A DNA stretch of 64,000 nucleotides, taken from Aphrocallistes beatrix. Its lineage: Eukaryota > Porifera > Hexactinellida > Sceptrulophora > Aphrocallistidae. Positions 47,212-58,185 of this stretch are shown in pieces. The position numbers were made by a program, and so were the translations under genes. Under the pieces are notes generated by a model. That model saw only the letters and a program-made list of their open reading frames with translations. It ran no database searches and was not told the DNA's origin. Location: the NCBI GenBank assembly GCA_963281255.1, contig OY725491.1:2170001-2234000 (forward strand). The letters run 5' to 3'. Positions within the stretch are counted from its first letter, which is position 1. Each line of letters starts with the position of its first letter.

Positions 47212-48415
47212 GTAAACTCTAAGCTCTTCGAAAGAATAATATACACAGGTTTCTATTTAGCACTCAGATTAGTATTCAGAAGTGTTACGCTCTAGTGAGA
47301 ATCCAACGTCCAATTAAGGTACCTCAATTATTAGTGATAACAAAGTAGGATTTAATGTAGGACATAATAGCACAAGAGAGAAATAACGATTTAAATTGTT
47401 TAACTAGTGACTCGTTTGAGCCAGTCTATGGATTAGTCTAAACCAGTGTTTCTCATCCTTTCTCTTTGTAACGCCCCCTAAAGTGCTTGAAACTTTCAGA
47501 ACGCCCCCCATACTTCATTGTTTATTAAGTCATAGTATAATCCCTTTTTATAATTCCTTGGTAAGAAGCCATCTGTAACTGTTGATCCAAAAACTGAGAC
47601 ATAATCATAGGCGTAGAATAGGGGGGGCAGGGGGTTATCGCACTCAATGGCTGGAGTTTTTACATGGCAGCACAAACAGGCGTAAGCACATACAATATTC
47701 AGACTGAATCATTTGTAAAATTGTTTCTTCCGCACCGGGTGCCAAAAACTATAAAACTAATATTTTAAGTCAGTTCATGAATAATATCAAAATATGTTAC
47801 AGAAAAAGTTAGAAAAAATTAAATCCAGATGTATAGTATATAAGAATATAACACTGGAAATTCTTACTCATAAAAAATGTGAATACCGTAATTAGAATTT
47901 ACTGACACAATAATTAACCTGTTATTCGTGAGAGATAATCCGAAAGGGAAATTGAACATTGCACGTTAGTGTCTATGTTCTCCCAATGTGTGGAGGATAT
48001 CACAAACGCTTTTCATCGTCAAGACAAAAGAAAAAAGGCCATTAAATCTACATTCCATCACCTCGCGTAATCAGAGAGCGGAGCTACATCCGTCATGTGA
48101 ATACATTTGCACACAGAAAAACTGTACAGAATTGAGTACGTACATTTCTTCTTTGCTTTAACAGGTCCGCTCAAATTATTCGTTTTGATGTTTGATCACA
48201 TCCATGAGATTTCACGAGGTGTTCACAATAGAGAAATTTGGCAAAAGCAGCGTGATGCAAAACGCCCCAAGCTCTGTAATAAGAAATACAGTTTATTATG
48301 AATGGTTTGGAACTCCAGTATGTCAAAGACTATGGTCCAATTCCCACATTTCGCTGACTCTAGCATAGCTTGGATGTGACTTGCATTCTCCTCTTCCAGC
48401 ATGTTAGATGCAATT
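47212..48415. other. Intergenic with degraded repeats
   Basis: Contains a CAGTGTTTCTCATCC motif (47452-47466), typical of one end of hAT MITEs, followed by AACGCCCCC tracts, but no opposite end. A GGGTGTCCCAATAAAAC terminus lies at about 46874 without a partner. No gene recognised. Confidence 0.45.
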
Positions 48416-48737
48416 ATCCTTACTATTAAAACTCGATTAACGTGTACGTATATATTATATACAAGCACGCTTCGCTTGCTAGCGCTGCGCGGCTGGCGGA
48501 CACTTTATGTCCGCCGGAGGCGCCCTTTGGGCGCCTGGGTTCACATTGATTAATCATAAGGGAGATAACATCCCTAAATACGCCTGTCCTACTGTTATAA
48601 TCGATATCGCACGAAAAATCACCAAATTTGTCAATTTTTTAAATTTTTATGCGTAATGATGACGTCATAACAGGGTATTGAGTCATTATTTTTTGATGAT
48701 AGTTGTGCCATATGTGAGATATATTAATATACATAAT

Positions 48738-50631
48738 CATAGCCTACTCTATATAAGGCCTACCATCTAATGTACCAGGGATGCGGTAGAGGACGGGAAA
48801 TTAAAATTCTAAAAATGTGTATATTAACCAATTAGGCCATTAATAATCCTTAAATGGCGCTAGATTTTTGCTAACGCATTTCCGGTTAAGTCATTTTGGG
48901 CGGGGAAACCTTAGAAGTGTGGGGTCTTTGCTATAAATAGAAATGACCCCAGGTAATTTAAGGGTTAATTAAATAACTAAGCCATAGTCTGTTTTCCATT
49001 ATTCCCTACTCTATTAAGAGTTAATATTTTATTTTGAACATATTTAATGAATGACTAAGAACAACATGTATCATATTACATAATAGAAAGGTTAAAATGG
49101 CAATAAAAAAGATCTTCACAATACTTTTCTGCTTTCTTTCTTTCTCCTCTGCTCGCTCGCTCTGTACACACATGGTGTGAATAGTAAAATATGAATACGT
49201 CCGTTTCAATATTTCAAAATATGAGATTTGATAGCTCGAAACAGACATCACACGAAAAGTCCAAAATTATGTTCCAAGGGTCTGTTTCTAGAAAAGAGGT
49301 CAACAAGTAATAATATCTACAAAATTGAATTAAATGGTTAATAATTTCAAACGTCAGATAACAATAGGTGCGTCGGTTGGGGTCAATTACATTTGTTCAA
49401 TTACAATTACGAATCAATTTCAAGGCAATTAAAATTTTCAATTACAATTACACTTCAACTACAGTGTAATTGTAATTAATTTACCAATTACACAATTATA
49501 ATTGTAATTGACCCCAACCCTGCTGTGATGCAACTATTTTTGCGCCAGGGTCTTTGTTGTATTGATACAAATGCATTTACTATACCGAAGAAATTCCTTA
49601 GATAAAATTTTCATGACTCATGAAGAATATTGGATATTTTATATTCCATTAGGTTACAAAAAATAGCAGGGCCGGCGCCATTGAGGTGTTCTGGGTGTCT
49701 GGACACCCACTGCCTTTCCATTTATCTAAATTGTACTGTATATAGTCGACTCCGCCTAATTGGGACACATCGGACCCTGAATTTTGTCGCGATTAATCGG
49801 AGTTCCCAATTAAGCGGAGTTAACTGTATATCCATTCCTACATGGACACCCACTTTCAGACAAATCCCTCTTAGGACACCCACTTCCATTCTTAATTATC
49901 AGTATTGATATTGCTATGGCCAAGCGACCTGCATGTGAAAATATAACCCATAATTTTTCCCACAAATTTTAAACAATTATTAAGTATCAGCCCCTTGGGG
50001 ATAGGACCCATTCGCTGTCTATGACATCCTCCGAGATGTTTTTAAGATTTTCCAGAATATAATAATTCGGATACAATTGTCGGATGGAACAAATATAATT
50101 TGCTAGTATTAATTGAAAGCAAATATATACTTACCTTTTAGATCTTGCAAATTCCTGACAAGGTACTTCTCTTTCTCCTCAATCTCATATTTCAAGCTAG
50201 GAGTCTCCTTTGTTAAGCAATATTCTTTCTTTTACTCTAGAGGACAGAGTCCGTTTATTTTAGACAATTAAGAGAACACCATGAAAGGCAATATGGTTTA
50301 GCTCCAGTCCCCACTTTTGGTTTTATATGTATCCCCTTCAACAGGATCCTTTGGATGGAGAACGGGAATCGAAACGTCGGTCAAATGTCTCTTCTGAGTT
50401 CTTGCATCTTAAAATGGAAAGTGATCTGCTGCAGAGAAGGATTATCGAAGCTAGGTTAAATATTTGTGACAGAGAATATGGGGAAACAACTTCACATAAT
50501 GTATTCTCATTGATTAAGCTAGTGATAAAATCATAATTAAAAGTTGTGGTTCATTATAATAATCGTCCTCTAGTGCATCCCTAGTCCAGATTGTCCAAGT
50601 AGATAGCAGGCCTTATATACAGTAGGCTATG
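48738..50631. mobile_element. 1.9-kb element with CATAGCCTACT ends and 7-bp duplication
   Basis: Inverted ends CATAGCCTACTCTATATAAG and the complement of the same with G for C extend imperfectly for about 70 bp. Flanking ACATAAT is present at both sides (48731-48737, 50632-50638). The interior holds a dispersed repeat (48840-48965), a small pogo-like MITE (49745-49826), an AATTACAATTACA-rich tract (49385-49510) and no recognised transposase. One 69-codon frame (50327-50536) is unassigned. Confidence 0.75.
49745..49826. mobile_element. 82-bp pogo-like MITE
   Basis: Nearly a perfect hairpin: TCGACTCCGCCTAATTGGGA at the left and TCCCAATTAAGCGGAGTTAA at the right, with TA next to the right end. 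Related to the element at 8263-8446. Confidence 0.65.
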
Positions 50632-50910
50632 ACATAATTTATTAAAATTTCAGCCTTTTATCTCCTATAATGGCTGAGTTATGCTCGAATAACTGTATTG
50701 CTTAACTTTTAAAATGTGACAATGACGTCATAATTCCATGATGAGTCGACATTTACTCTGAGCTCAGAACTTACTGGAGCCATAGCCAAAAGACTCCCAC
50801 ATGCCAAAAATTAGCTTTCTGTGCTTAGCAGTTTCTTCAATCAATTCGTTACAGATATATATATATATATATACTATATAGATTAATCGAGTTTTAATAG
50901 TAAGGATATA

Positions 50911-51947
50911 CACTGCCTGGACAAAAATATTCGTACACCCCATAATTCCCCATACAAATTGTTATAATACTGATTTATTTAGCGAGTCAAGGTATTTAAT
51001 TGGTAAGAGATTAGGGTTTTTAATCCCGGTCTAAAATTCCAATCCCGGGATTTCGGGATTGACAAATTCTGAATCCCGGGATCCCGGGATTAGTAATTTT
51101 CAAGAATTGGTATGCTAGTATTTGTATATATAACGTGCATATAACGAGACTATTTTTGAATTACTGAAATTGTTTACTACATGAATTACACTGAGCTAAT
51201 TTCCCACATAGGGAACGCTTGAAATATTTCCAAATGGGTGCACCTGCAAAATTTTGCAAAACGATTTTCTCAGCCATCATATAGATATTGTAAATTTGAA
51301 GTGTAAGAGTCACATACAAACACTTTTATAATACATCAGAAAGGTCCTTGCAAGTTCAATTTGACCATATTATTAGTATCACAACTTTGTATAGTATATT
51401 AATCAAAGTGCGTTATATATATTGAATCACTATTTCATCCAATTATGGGAAACCCTGTATTTACAAACCAATAGACATTACAACAAATGTGTGATATACG
51501 TATAAACTGCATTAATCATCAGGATCCTGGGATTGAAAAATGAATCCCGGGCTAAAACAAGCCGGGATTAAAAACCCTATAAGAGATACACTTAATTTGA
51601 CTTCAAATTCGAATTCTCCACATTCAAATTACCCACTTTATAAGTTTTCAACTTAATTACTCTTCTTCAAGATTAAGTATTTTCAGCATTTGCTTTCCTA
51701 TGCCACATGTCGCGAGTGATTACCATTGTATATGATGGCATTGGTGGTATGAGGTGGCACAGTTTGAAAAATTTTAACCTTGTGAGAGTGTAAACAAGTT
51801 AAAAGATTAAAAAGTGAGTAATTCGAATTTGAAGTTAAATTAAGCGTATCCCTTACCAATTAAATACCTTGACTCGCTAAATAAATCAGTATTATAACTA
51901 TTTGTATGGGGAATTATGGGGTGACGAATACTTTTGTTCAGGCAGTG
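50911..51947. mobile_element. Tc1-type foldback MITE with long arms
   Basis: Ends CACTGCCTGGACAAAA and TTTTGTTCAGGCAGTG have TA neighbours. The arms are about 150 bp long and complementary (for example GGTATTTAATTGGTAAG at 50991 and CTTACCAATTAAATACC near 51852). A 568-bp element (51012-51579) is inserted in the left arm. Confidence 0.8.
51012..51579. mobile_element. hAT-like MITE with 8-bp duplication TAAGAGAT
   Basis: Perfect 18-bp inverted ends TAGGGTTTTTAATCCCGG. TAAGAGAT flanks both sides (51004-51011, 51580-51587). The interior is rich in ATCCCGGGAT motifs near the ends. An 8-bp duplication with such ends fits the hAT superfamily. The intact right arm of the host element shows the pre-insertion sequence. 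Confidence 0.85.
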
Positions 51948-51956
51948 TATATACGT

Positions 51957-53097
51957 ATCCTTACTATTAAAACTCGATTAATATTTGTGTGTATATATAT
52001 ATAGGGTGTCTCAAAAGTTCTGCAACAACTAATTTTACTTTGTTAATTTGACTAAGATCACTTGATTGTATTCCAAATTAGCCTCCATAAATGAAATCTA
52101 GCACCCTTCTAGCATAGAAATGAGCTCAACCCATTACGCAAAAAACATTTCTTATAAAATTATGAATAATTACATACCAATTACTCCAAAATTTGGAGCT
52201 CAAAAATGTAAAGTTTGAAGATCACTATTTTTCTGATGAAATATTACATTAATCACTTCTATATTCTGTAATTGATTCATAATACTAAAATAACATTATT
52301 ACTTTTGATTTATGTAACGGAAATCTTCTATAAGAACGCGAGTATTTTAAGTATAGACGTCAAATGTACCATGGATATGAGTTTTTTTATTGAGATAAAA
52401 AATATTCTTTACTAGACAACGATATATATGATCCAGCATTGCAAATAAATTGAGAAAAGCAGGCCATTGGGAATGCAAAATAATTAAGATAATCCTCCTT
52501 ATTTTTTGATTAAAAATAGGTATCGGATATTCGATCTATTTATCTATGTATTAATGCATCAGCAACATTTGTTGCAGAACTTTTGGGACACCCTGTATAT
52601 CTCTGTAACGAATTGATTGAAGAAACTGCCGGTCATAGAAAGCTAATTTTTGGCATGTGAGAGTCTTTTGGCTATGGCTCCAGTAGGTTCTGAGCTCAGA
52701 GCAAAATGTCGACTCATCATGGAATTATGACGTCATTGCCACATTTTTAAAAGTTAAGCAACAGAGTTATTCGAGCTAACTCAGCCATTATAGGAGATAG
52801 AAGGCTGAAATTTTAATAGAATCTGTATACTAACATACCTCACATATGATACAACTATCATCAAAAAATGATGACTCATCACTTTGTTATGACGTCATCA
52901 TTACGCATCAAAATTTTAAAAATTGATAATTTTTGTGATTTTTCGTGCGATATGGATTATAACTGTAGGGCAGACGTATTTAGAGATGTTATCTCCCATA
53001 TAATTAATCAATGTGACCACAGGCGCCCAAAGGGCACCTCCGGCGGACACAAAGTGTCCGCAAGCCGCGCAGCGCAAGCAAGCGAAGCGCGCTTATT
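51957..53097 (-). mobile_element. Family-A element split by another MITE
   Basis: Left terminal motif ATCCTTACTATTAAAACTCG, TA-rich stretch, then the insert 52003-52594, then the conserved body with TGACTCATCA and TGACGTCATCA (about 52870-52900), and the GC module (53020-53097). The far terminal repeat is absent. Confidence 0.75.
52003..52594. mobile_element. 592-bp MITE with AGGGTGTC ends
   Basis: Inverted ends AGGGTGTCTCAAAAGTTCTG and CAGAACTTTTGGGACACCCT, about 25 bp, inserted in the TA-rich part of a family-A element. A similar right terminus (GCAGAACTTTTGGATCACCT) occurs near 23341 in the lectin-receptor intron. Noncoding. Confidence 0.75.
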
Positions 53098-53189
53098 AAG
53101 TAATTAGGAATGCAGAAATTAAGGTATATAATTATTCTAGAAGATAATGTATTAAAACGCTAGGATTTTTTTGTTTTTTTTATTTGTCT

Positions 53190-53505
53190 GAATTGATTGA
53201 AGAATTGGTAAGTCGTAGAGATATGAAAATTGGCATGTAGGTGTCAAATGATATGACTACGATTAATTTCTAAGATCTAAGCGAAATTTTTACACCTTTG
53301 CAAAAAAATGAAAAAAAAAATTTCATAAAAGACATTTTCATTTTTTTGTCGACATTTTCGTCTGAGGTCAGAACTTAGTGAAGCCATAGCCAAAAGACTG
53401 CCACATGCCAAACATCTGCTTTCTGTGTCTTGCAGTTTCGTGCGCCTCCGGCTGACACAAAGTGTCCGCCAGTCGCGCAGCGCAAGTAAGCGAAGCGCGC
53501 TTGTT
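53190..53505. mobile_element. Chimeric family-A / variant-B element
   Basis: The left half (GAATTGATTGAAGAATTGG to TAAGATCTAAGCGAAA) matches the variant-B copy at 57567-58175. The right half (GTCGACATTTTCGTCTGAGG onward, including the GC module) matches family A. The junction lies in a run of T near 53340. Confidence 0.55.
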
Positions 53506-53775
53506 TTAATAATTTTCATGACAACTTCTCAGGGCGTTAATCAGATGGTAGACTTTGGAAATTCTCACAATTCACAATTGTTCTATTGATGATCGTCAAT
53601 GAGTTGATCTCAAAACTTTCACACATTAAATAAAGTTGGATTGATCTGTTCCTTCCTCAGATAACAGGTTGAGGGCTGTGGAGCACTATATGCCAACCCA
53701 GTATTTATGCTGTATTGCATAGATATTTTGTGATGCGAAAAATGAAATTGGATAATTTTGATGATAGAACCTTCC

Positions 53776-53922
53776 CAGTGGCGTAGCCAGACGTTGATCT
53801 CAACCTGGGCACACCTGAGGCACTCAAATATTTCAGGAGGGACTCGCTAAGCAGAAATACTGAAGCGGTGGGGTCATAGTGTGGCCTCGGCCGCGCTAAC
53901 CCCCCTGGATATGCCACTGCTC
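53776..53922. mobile_element. Short MITE with CAGTGGCGTAGCC end
   Basis: Left end CAGTGGCGTAGCCAG and right end CTGGATATGCCACTG are imperfect inverted repeats, related in sequence to 4331-4561. No clear target duplication was seen. Confidence 0.5.
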
Positions 53923-54407
53923 TAGATTATTACTAGTTCTAGGACAGTATGTTCGTCGAATACATTCCACAAAATGGGTGAAAACTGGCCTACCAGCCAA
54001 GTCTCTTCAAATTAGTTTATAAATCTACTTATAGAAAGATGATAAGGTGCCAATGATTTAAAGATTTGTCAGCCAAAAGAACTAGATTTGCAGGTCTAAA
54101 TGCTAGGATTATAATTCACTTAGTTCCAAAACTTCCGGGTAGATGTTACCAGTATTCTTGAAAATTAACAGAATGTTTATCCTGATTCTTAATCTATTTT
54201 TAACTTCTTAACTTACTTATGTGAGCCCGGGCTTTAGTCTCTGATTACCATAAAAACCAAGCAACGTAACATATTATAATGCAAGGAGATTTGAGATGAA
54301 CATTCAGCAAAACTCGGTTTGGGTTGGAACTCCTGGTATAGGCGCATGTAAGAAATGATCGACCATTTTTGGGCGTTTGAATTTGAAAATTATAAGCATA
54401 AAACCAA

Positions 54408-54570
54408 TTTTCAATGAAAATATTGGTCTCTCGGACCAATTTTCTCTGAAAAAAATGGTCCCTCGTACCAATATTCCATGGAAAATTGGTCCATTGCAGG
54501 ACCAAAACTTTCAGCAGAGCAGAGGACCAATTTTCCATGAAAAAAATGGTCCCCCAGACCAAAACTTTCG
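54408..54570. repeat. Degenerate minisatellite of GGACCAATTTTC units
   Basis: About five diverged units of roughly 30 bp alternating GGACCAATTTTCCATGAAAA and ATGGTCC. Overlapping open frames on both strands come from this periodicity and are not believed to be genes. The rest of 53923-55080 shows no gene. Confidence 0.65.
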
Positions 54571-55085
54571 TGACAGAACAAATGTGCAATAAACGAGATA
54601 ATAATCGGAATGTTGGGAATTTCCAAAGTCTATCAACTGATTAGCACCCTTAGAAGTAGTTATGAGAATTTAATTAAAATATTTGGACTAATAAATAGTA
54701 TAAAAAGCAAATTTGAAAAAAGCTCCACACAAAGCAATTCCTTTTTGCAGCTGATCAACATTTGTAGGCCTCTTTACACACGTGTCATCGAAATATATTA
54801 TATTAAATACAAGTATTTGCTTTTAGATCTGAATGTGAATTCCTATTGCAATCAATACGATGTGAAAAATTCACACACGTGTGAAAAGGGGGAATTTAAG
54901 AGTTCTCTTTGCTATTAGAATGCTTCTATGATTCTACCATCAAAATTATCCAATTACATTTTTTGCATCACCAAATATATATGCAGACAGTATTAATACA
55001 AATGTGAGATAAATAATCTACCTAAATAGAAAAATTCAACACAGGAAAGATCGAACAACTAAAGACTCAGGTATTAAATAACTAC

Positions 55086-55094
55086 GTATATATA
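55086..55094 (+). promoter_or_regulatory. Possible TATA box of the subtilisin homologue
   Basis: A GTATATATAA stretch about 60 nt upstream of the start codon at 55153, comparable to the spacing in lectin genes B and C. Confidence 0.35.
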
Positions 55095-55152
55095 ACTTCA
55101 GCTCATCTTAATATTAATTTGCAATATCCAATAGCACATCTCGGGAATATAA

Positions 55153-57246
55153 ATGCTTTTATACGTCTGTGCATTCCTTGTGGCTACTATGGTAGCTGGG
55201 AGTCAATTTAATGATAACGACAGATACATCATCCTCTTGGAAAATGGATCAGATGCTGGAGACATCGAAGAGCTGATTCAGAGTATGGAAGTGCATGCCT
55301 CTTCTACTCGTGAAGAGATGCATGTACGCTCCTTAACTTCACTCCTGCCTTTCGTGTTCGGAAACATGAGTGAGGCTACAGCTGAGATGGTGAGTGATAA
55401 ACATAAAATAACATCAAAAATAAAAGTAACATTAAAAATCATTTGTATTTAAAAATATGACCATAAATCGTTCACAATTGATCCATATTTCTGTGTGTCA
55501 AATATGTTTTCATTCGTTCATAAATTTAGAGTGTGAGAAATTACTGTTTTAAGATTTAAGATTTTCTCATCTCTAGGTTTCAAAACTACCAAATGTTGAA
55601 CTAATTGAGAAGGATCAAGTTGTGGATAAGTTCGAGGATATCTATCGAGATTATTCTCCCGTGATTGATAGTTCTGGATTCCATCGCTACAACCTAGACA
55701 TTCTCGATAATGTGGGTTGTACTGATGATTATTTCACACCATTTAACTATGGGTTAGGAGCAGACATCTACACTGTTGACTCAGGAATCAATTATGATCA
55801 TGTAGACTTCAGGTTAGCATTGATGCGTAAATACCGAATGAACTCTCTCTCTACCAAGATTGATACGATTAATTAAATTATTTTGCACTAAATAATTTGT
55901 AGATGGAGAAATGGGACGAGTGGAACGAGGGCAAAGCTAGGGTTTGATGCTATAGACGATCTGTATAAAACTAATCAGCAAGGAAGAGATAGTTCGGGTA
56001 CAGGGACCCACTATGCTGGAATAGCAGGAGGTGTGGACAGCGGAGTAGCGAAGGATGCAAATCTGTACTCAGTACGAATTAGCGGGCATGCGCCTTATTA
56101 CGCAACTTGGGCAATAGTAATCTCAGGGTTGGAGGCAGTTTCCAGATTGCATGATATAAATTCAGTGAGGTATATATTCTAGTGTGAAAATTATCACTAC
56201 GTGTCTTGTAAAAATTCCTGTTTACTATTAGTCATTTTCTATTTTCCCTCCAAACAGGTCGGATTTCGTAGGATCGATTGCAAGTATTACAGCAGCTGGA
56301 GATAGCAGAGCAGCTGACAAAGCGGCTAGGGCATTATGGGATAAGGGAATAGTTACAGTTGTTCCCAGTGGGAATACTCGAAGTGATAGCTGCATCCAAT
56401 CCTTCTGTCGCGCAACCTATATATGCGTAGGTGCACATCGCTATGATGAGTGCACCTGCAACAAGAAGATGTGGAAGTATTCTGGCTATGGAAAATGTCT
56501 CGATTTTCTGGCACCTGGAGAGACCATCTTAAGTGCTAGTCATGAATCTGATAATAGTGAGTGAAATATTTAAGATAGAAACTAAACATACGAATACCTG
56601 TTCGTTTAGGTAAGCATTGAACAGAACGCATTGCTTCACCAATGGAAGTGAAATCGGTTTATTAAAAATAGCGACTAGTACATACTTGCAATACAATATT
56701 TTATATTGTTATTTATAACAACGGCCACCTAGAGACTAGTATATGTCCATTAGTCTCTAACTAATCAGTTTCATCATCACTTATTGCCATCCAAACGATC
56801 TCTAAAACAGTAACGGACTGTGACATCGGAGAGCAGCAAATTTCCCGTGGGAGGTGGGTCGGGGAGAGGTGAAAGATGGGAAGTGGCTGTTCAAATAAAT
56901 TTCCCTGACCGATCTTAGGAGCCAGTGAGCACACTGCTCCAAACCAAAGAATATTCTAATTAGCACTTGGTATATGTACTAGTCTTCACTATTGTTAATG
57001 ACAAAATTAATTTCTCTCTATGCTTCAGGTTATACATTTCGGAGTGGGACCAAAGTGGCTTCCTCCCATGTGGCTGGAATAGCTGCACTAATGAAGACAG
57101 CAAACCCTGCCCTATCGCAATACGACATAGTGAACAGGTTAATCGATGATACTGTTGATGACATAGACAGATCTCATATGCCTAATTGGGTAATATCGTC
57201 TTCTCATAGCGAGAGAGTCCATGTTAGCTCAGAGCTGATCGCCTAA
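55153..57246 (+). CDS. Secreted S8 subtilisin homologue lacking catalytic His and Ser (predicted pseudoprotease)
   Basis: Five exons: 55153-55389, 55577-55812, 55903-56169, 56258-56556, 57029-57246 (phases 0, 2, 2, 1), 418 aa. It has signal peptide MLLYVCAFLVATMVAG and an inhibitor-I9 propeptide (YIILLEN to VELIEKDQVV, about 22-95). A proteinase-K-like S8 domain follows. The Asp motif is kept (DIYTVDSGINYDHVDF). The His motif HGTHVAG reads TGTHYAG, so the catalytic His is Thr. The Ser motif GTSMAxPHVAG reads GTKVASSHVAG, so the nucleophile is Lys. The oxyanion Asn motif PSGN remains. Splice sites and frame are intact, arguing against a simple pseudogene. Likely a secreted non-proteolytic homologue acting as decoy, inhibitor or scaffold; that role is speculative. 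A decayed relative lies at 47050-47211. Confidence 0.8.
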
Positions 57247-57566
57247 CTAACATTCAAAGTCGTCTATTTTGCTCTCAGTTCGGTATTCAGTATTCAGTAT
57301 TTTCACGCTCTAACTAGCAAGTAATTAGCTGCTAGTCCTACTAACTTGGTAACTTAATAAAATACTTTAAGATAAATGAATTATATTTAGGCCTTATAAT
57401 TATGTTACATTAACTAGTTTACAAGTATGTCTAATTGTATTACTATTTCTATTGGTATGCTCTATGAATCTATGCTTAGATAATCTTCATAATCTTTCAT
57501 TGAAATGAGTGAATTATGTTAGGATTTATACTCTATTGACTACTGTTCATCTTCCAATTTCATACT

Positions 57567-58175
57567 AACAAGCGCGATTCGCTTGCTTGCGCTGCGCGGC
57601 TTGCGGACACTTGGTGTGCAGAGTCGCCCTGTGGCCGCCTGGAGTTACTCAATCTAGCCTATTTTGTGAATTTGTTTATTTTATATAAATCTTGTAAACA
57701 AAAGTTAACAAATGATTTCTCATATAGATCCGAAAATATAATATTATAAATCTATACCACTGAAAACCCCATGTCAACCGTTGAAAGCAAGTTTCTAGCA
57801 CATTCTTTTTTTCGTCTAATGGTGTGAAAATATGTATATTAAGGTGTGAAAATATACACGAAACATTGTTATTGCTATACACTATAATAAAACTGAGACA
57901 CATCTATATGGGTTATTGCTTTGAAATATAAATAACAATGACAGTCTACTGTAGTTTCGTACAATGATTTCTATTGTGAGAGTGAAGCAGTACATAGTAT
58001 TGTACAGAAAAGGTGTGAGAAAATGTTTTCCATTTTTTTGCAGAGGTGTGGAAATTTCGCTTAGATCTTCGAACTTAATCGTAGATTCATCATTTGACAC
58101 CTACATGCCAATTTTCATATCACTACGACATGCCAATTCTTCAATCAATTCGGACAAACAAAGAGCGTTTTAATA
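57567..58175 (+). mobile_element. Variant-B repeat element
   Basis: Starts with ACAAGCGCGATTCGCTTGC and the GC module, then a body unlike family A except for the end TTCTTCAATCAATTCGGACA. Inverted partial copies occur at 1-220 and 53190-53340. It shares the GC module and one end with family A, so the two are related subfamilies. Noncoding. Confidence 0.65.
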
Positions 58176-58185
58176 TACACTCCCG

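Larger units (their letters stand above)
48416..50907 (+). mobile_element. Family-A element with both terminal repeats, split by a 1.9-kb insert
   Basis: Left terminal ATCCTTACTATTAAAACTCG, GC module (48465-48535), core with TGACGTCA and TGAGTCA (about 48660-48685). After the insert at 48738-50631 it resumes with ATTAAAATTTCAGCC and ends in AGTTTTAATAGTAAGGAT. Together the two halves give about 590 bp and the most complete family member here. Confidence 0.8.

Noticed and set aside
54245-54626. Overlapping 70-114 codon frames on both strands
   Set aside because: They fall in a degenerate minisatellite (54408-54570) and lack protein-like features.
54610-54918. 102-codon plus-strand frame as a gene
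   Set aside because: Low-complexity AT-driven composition, no signal, domain or splice support.
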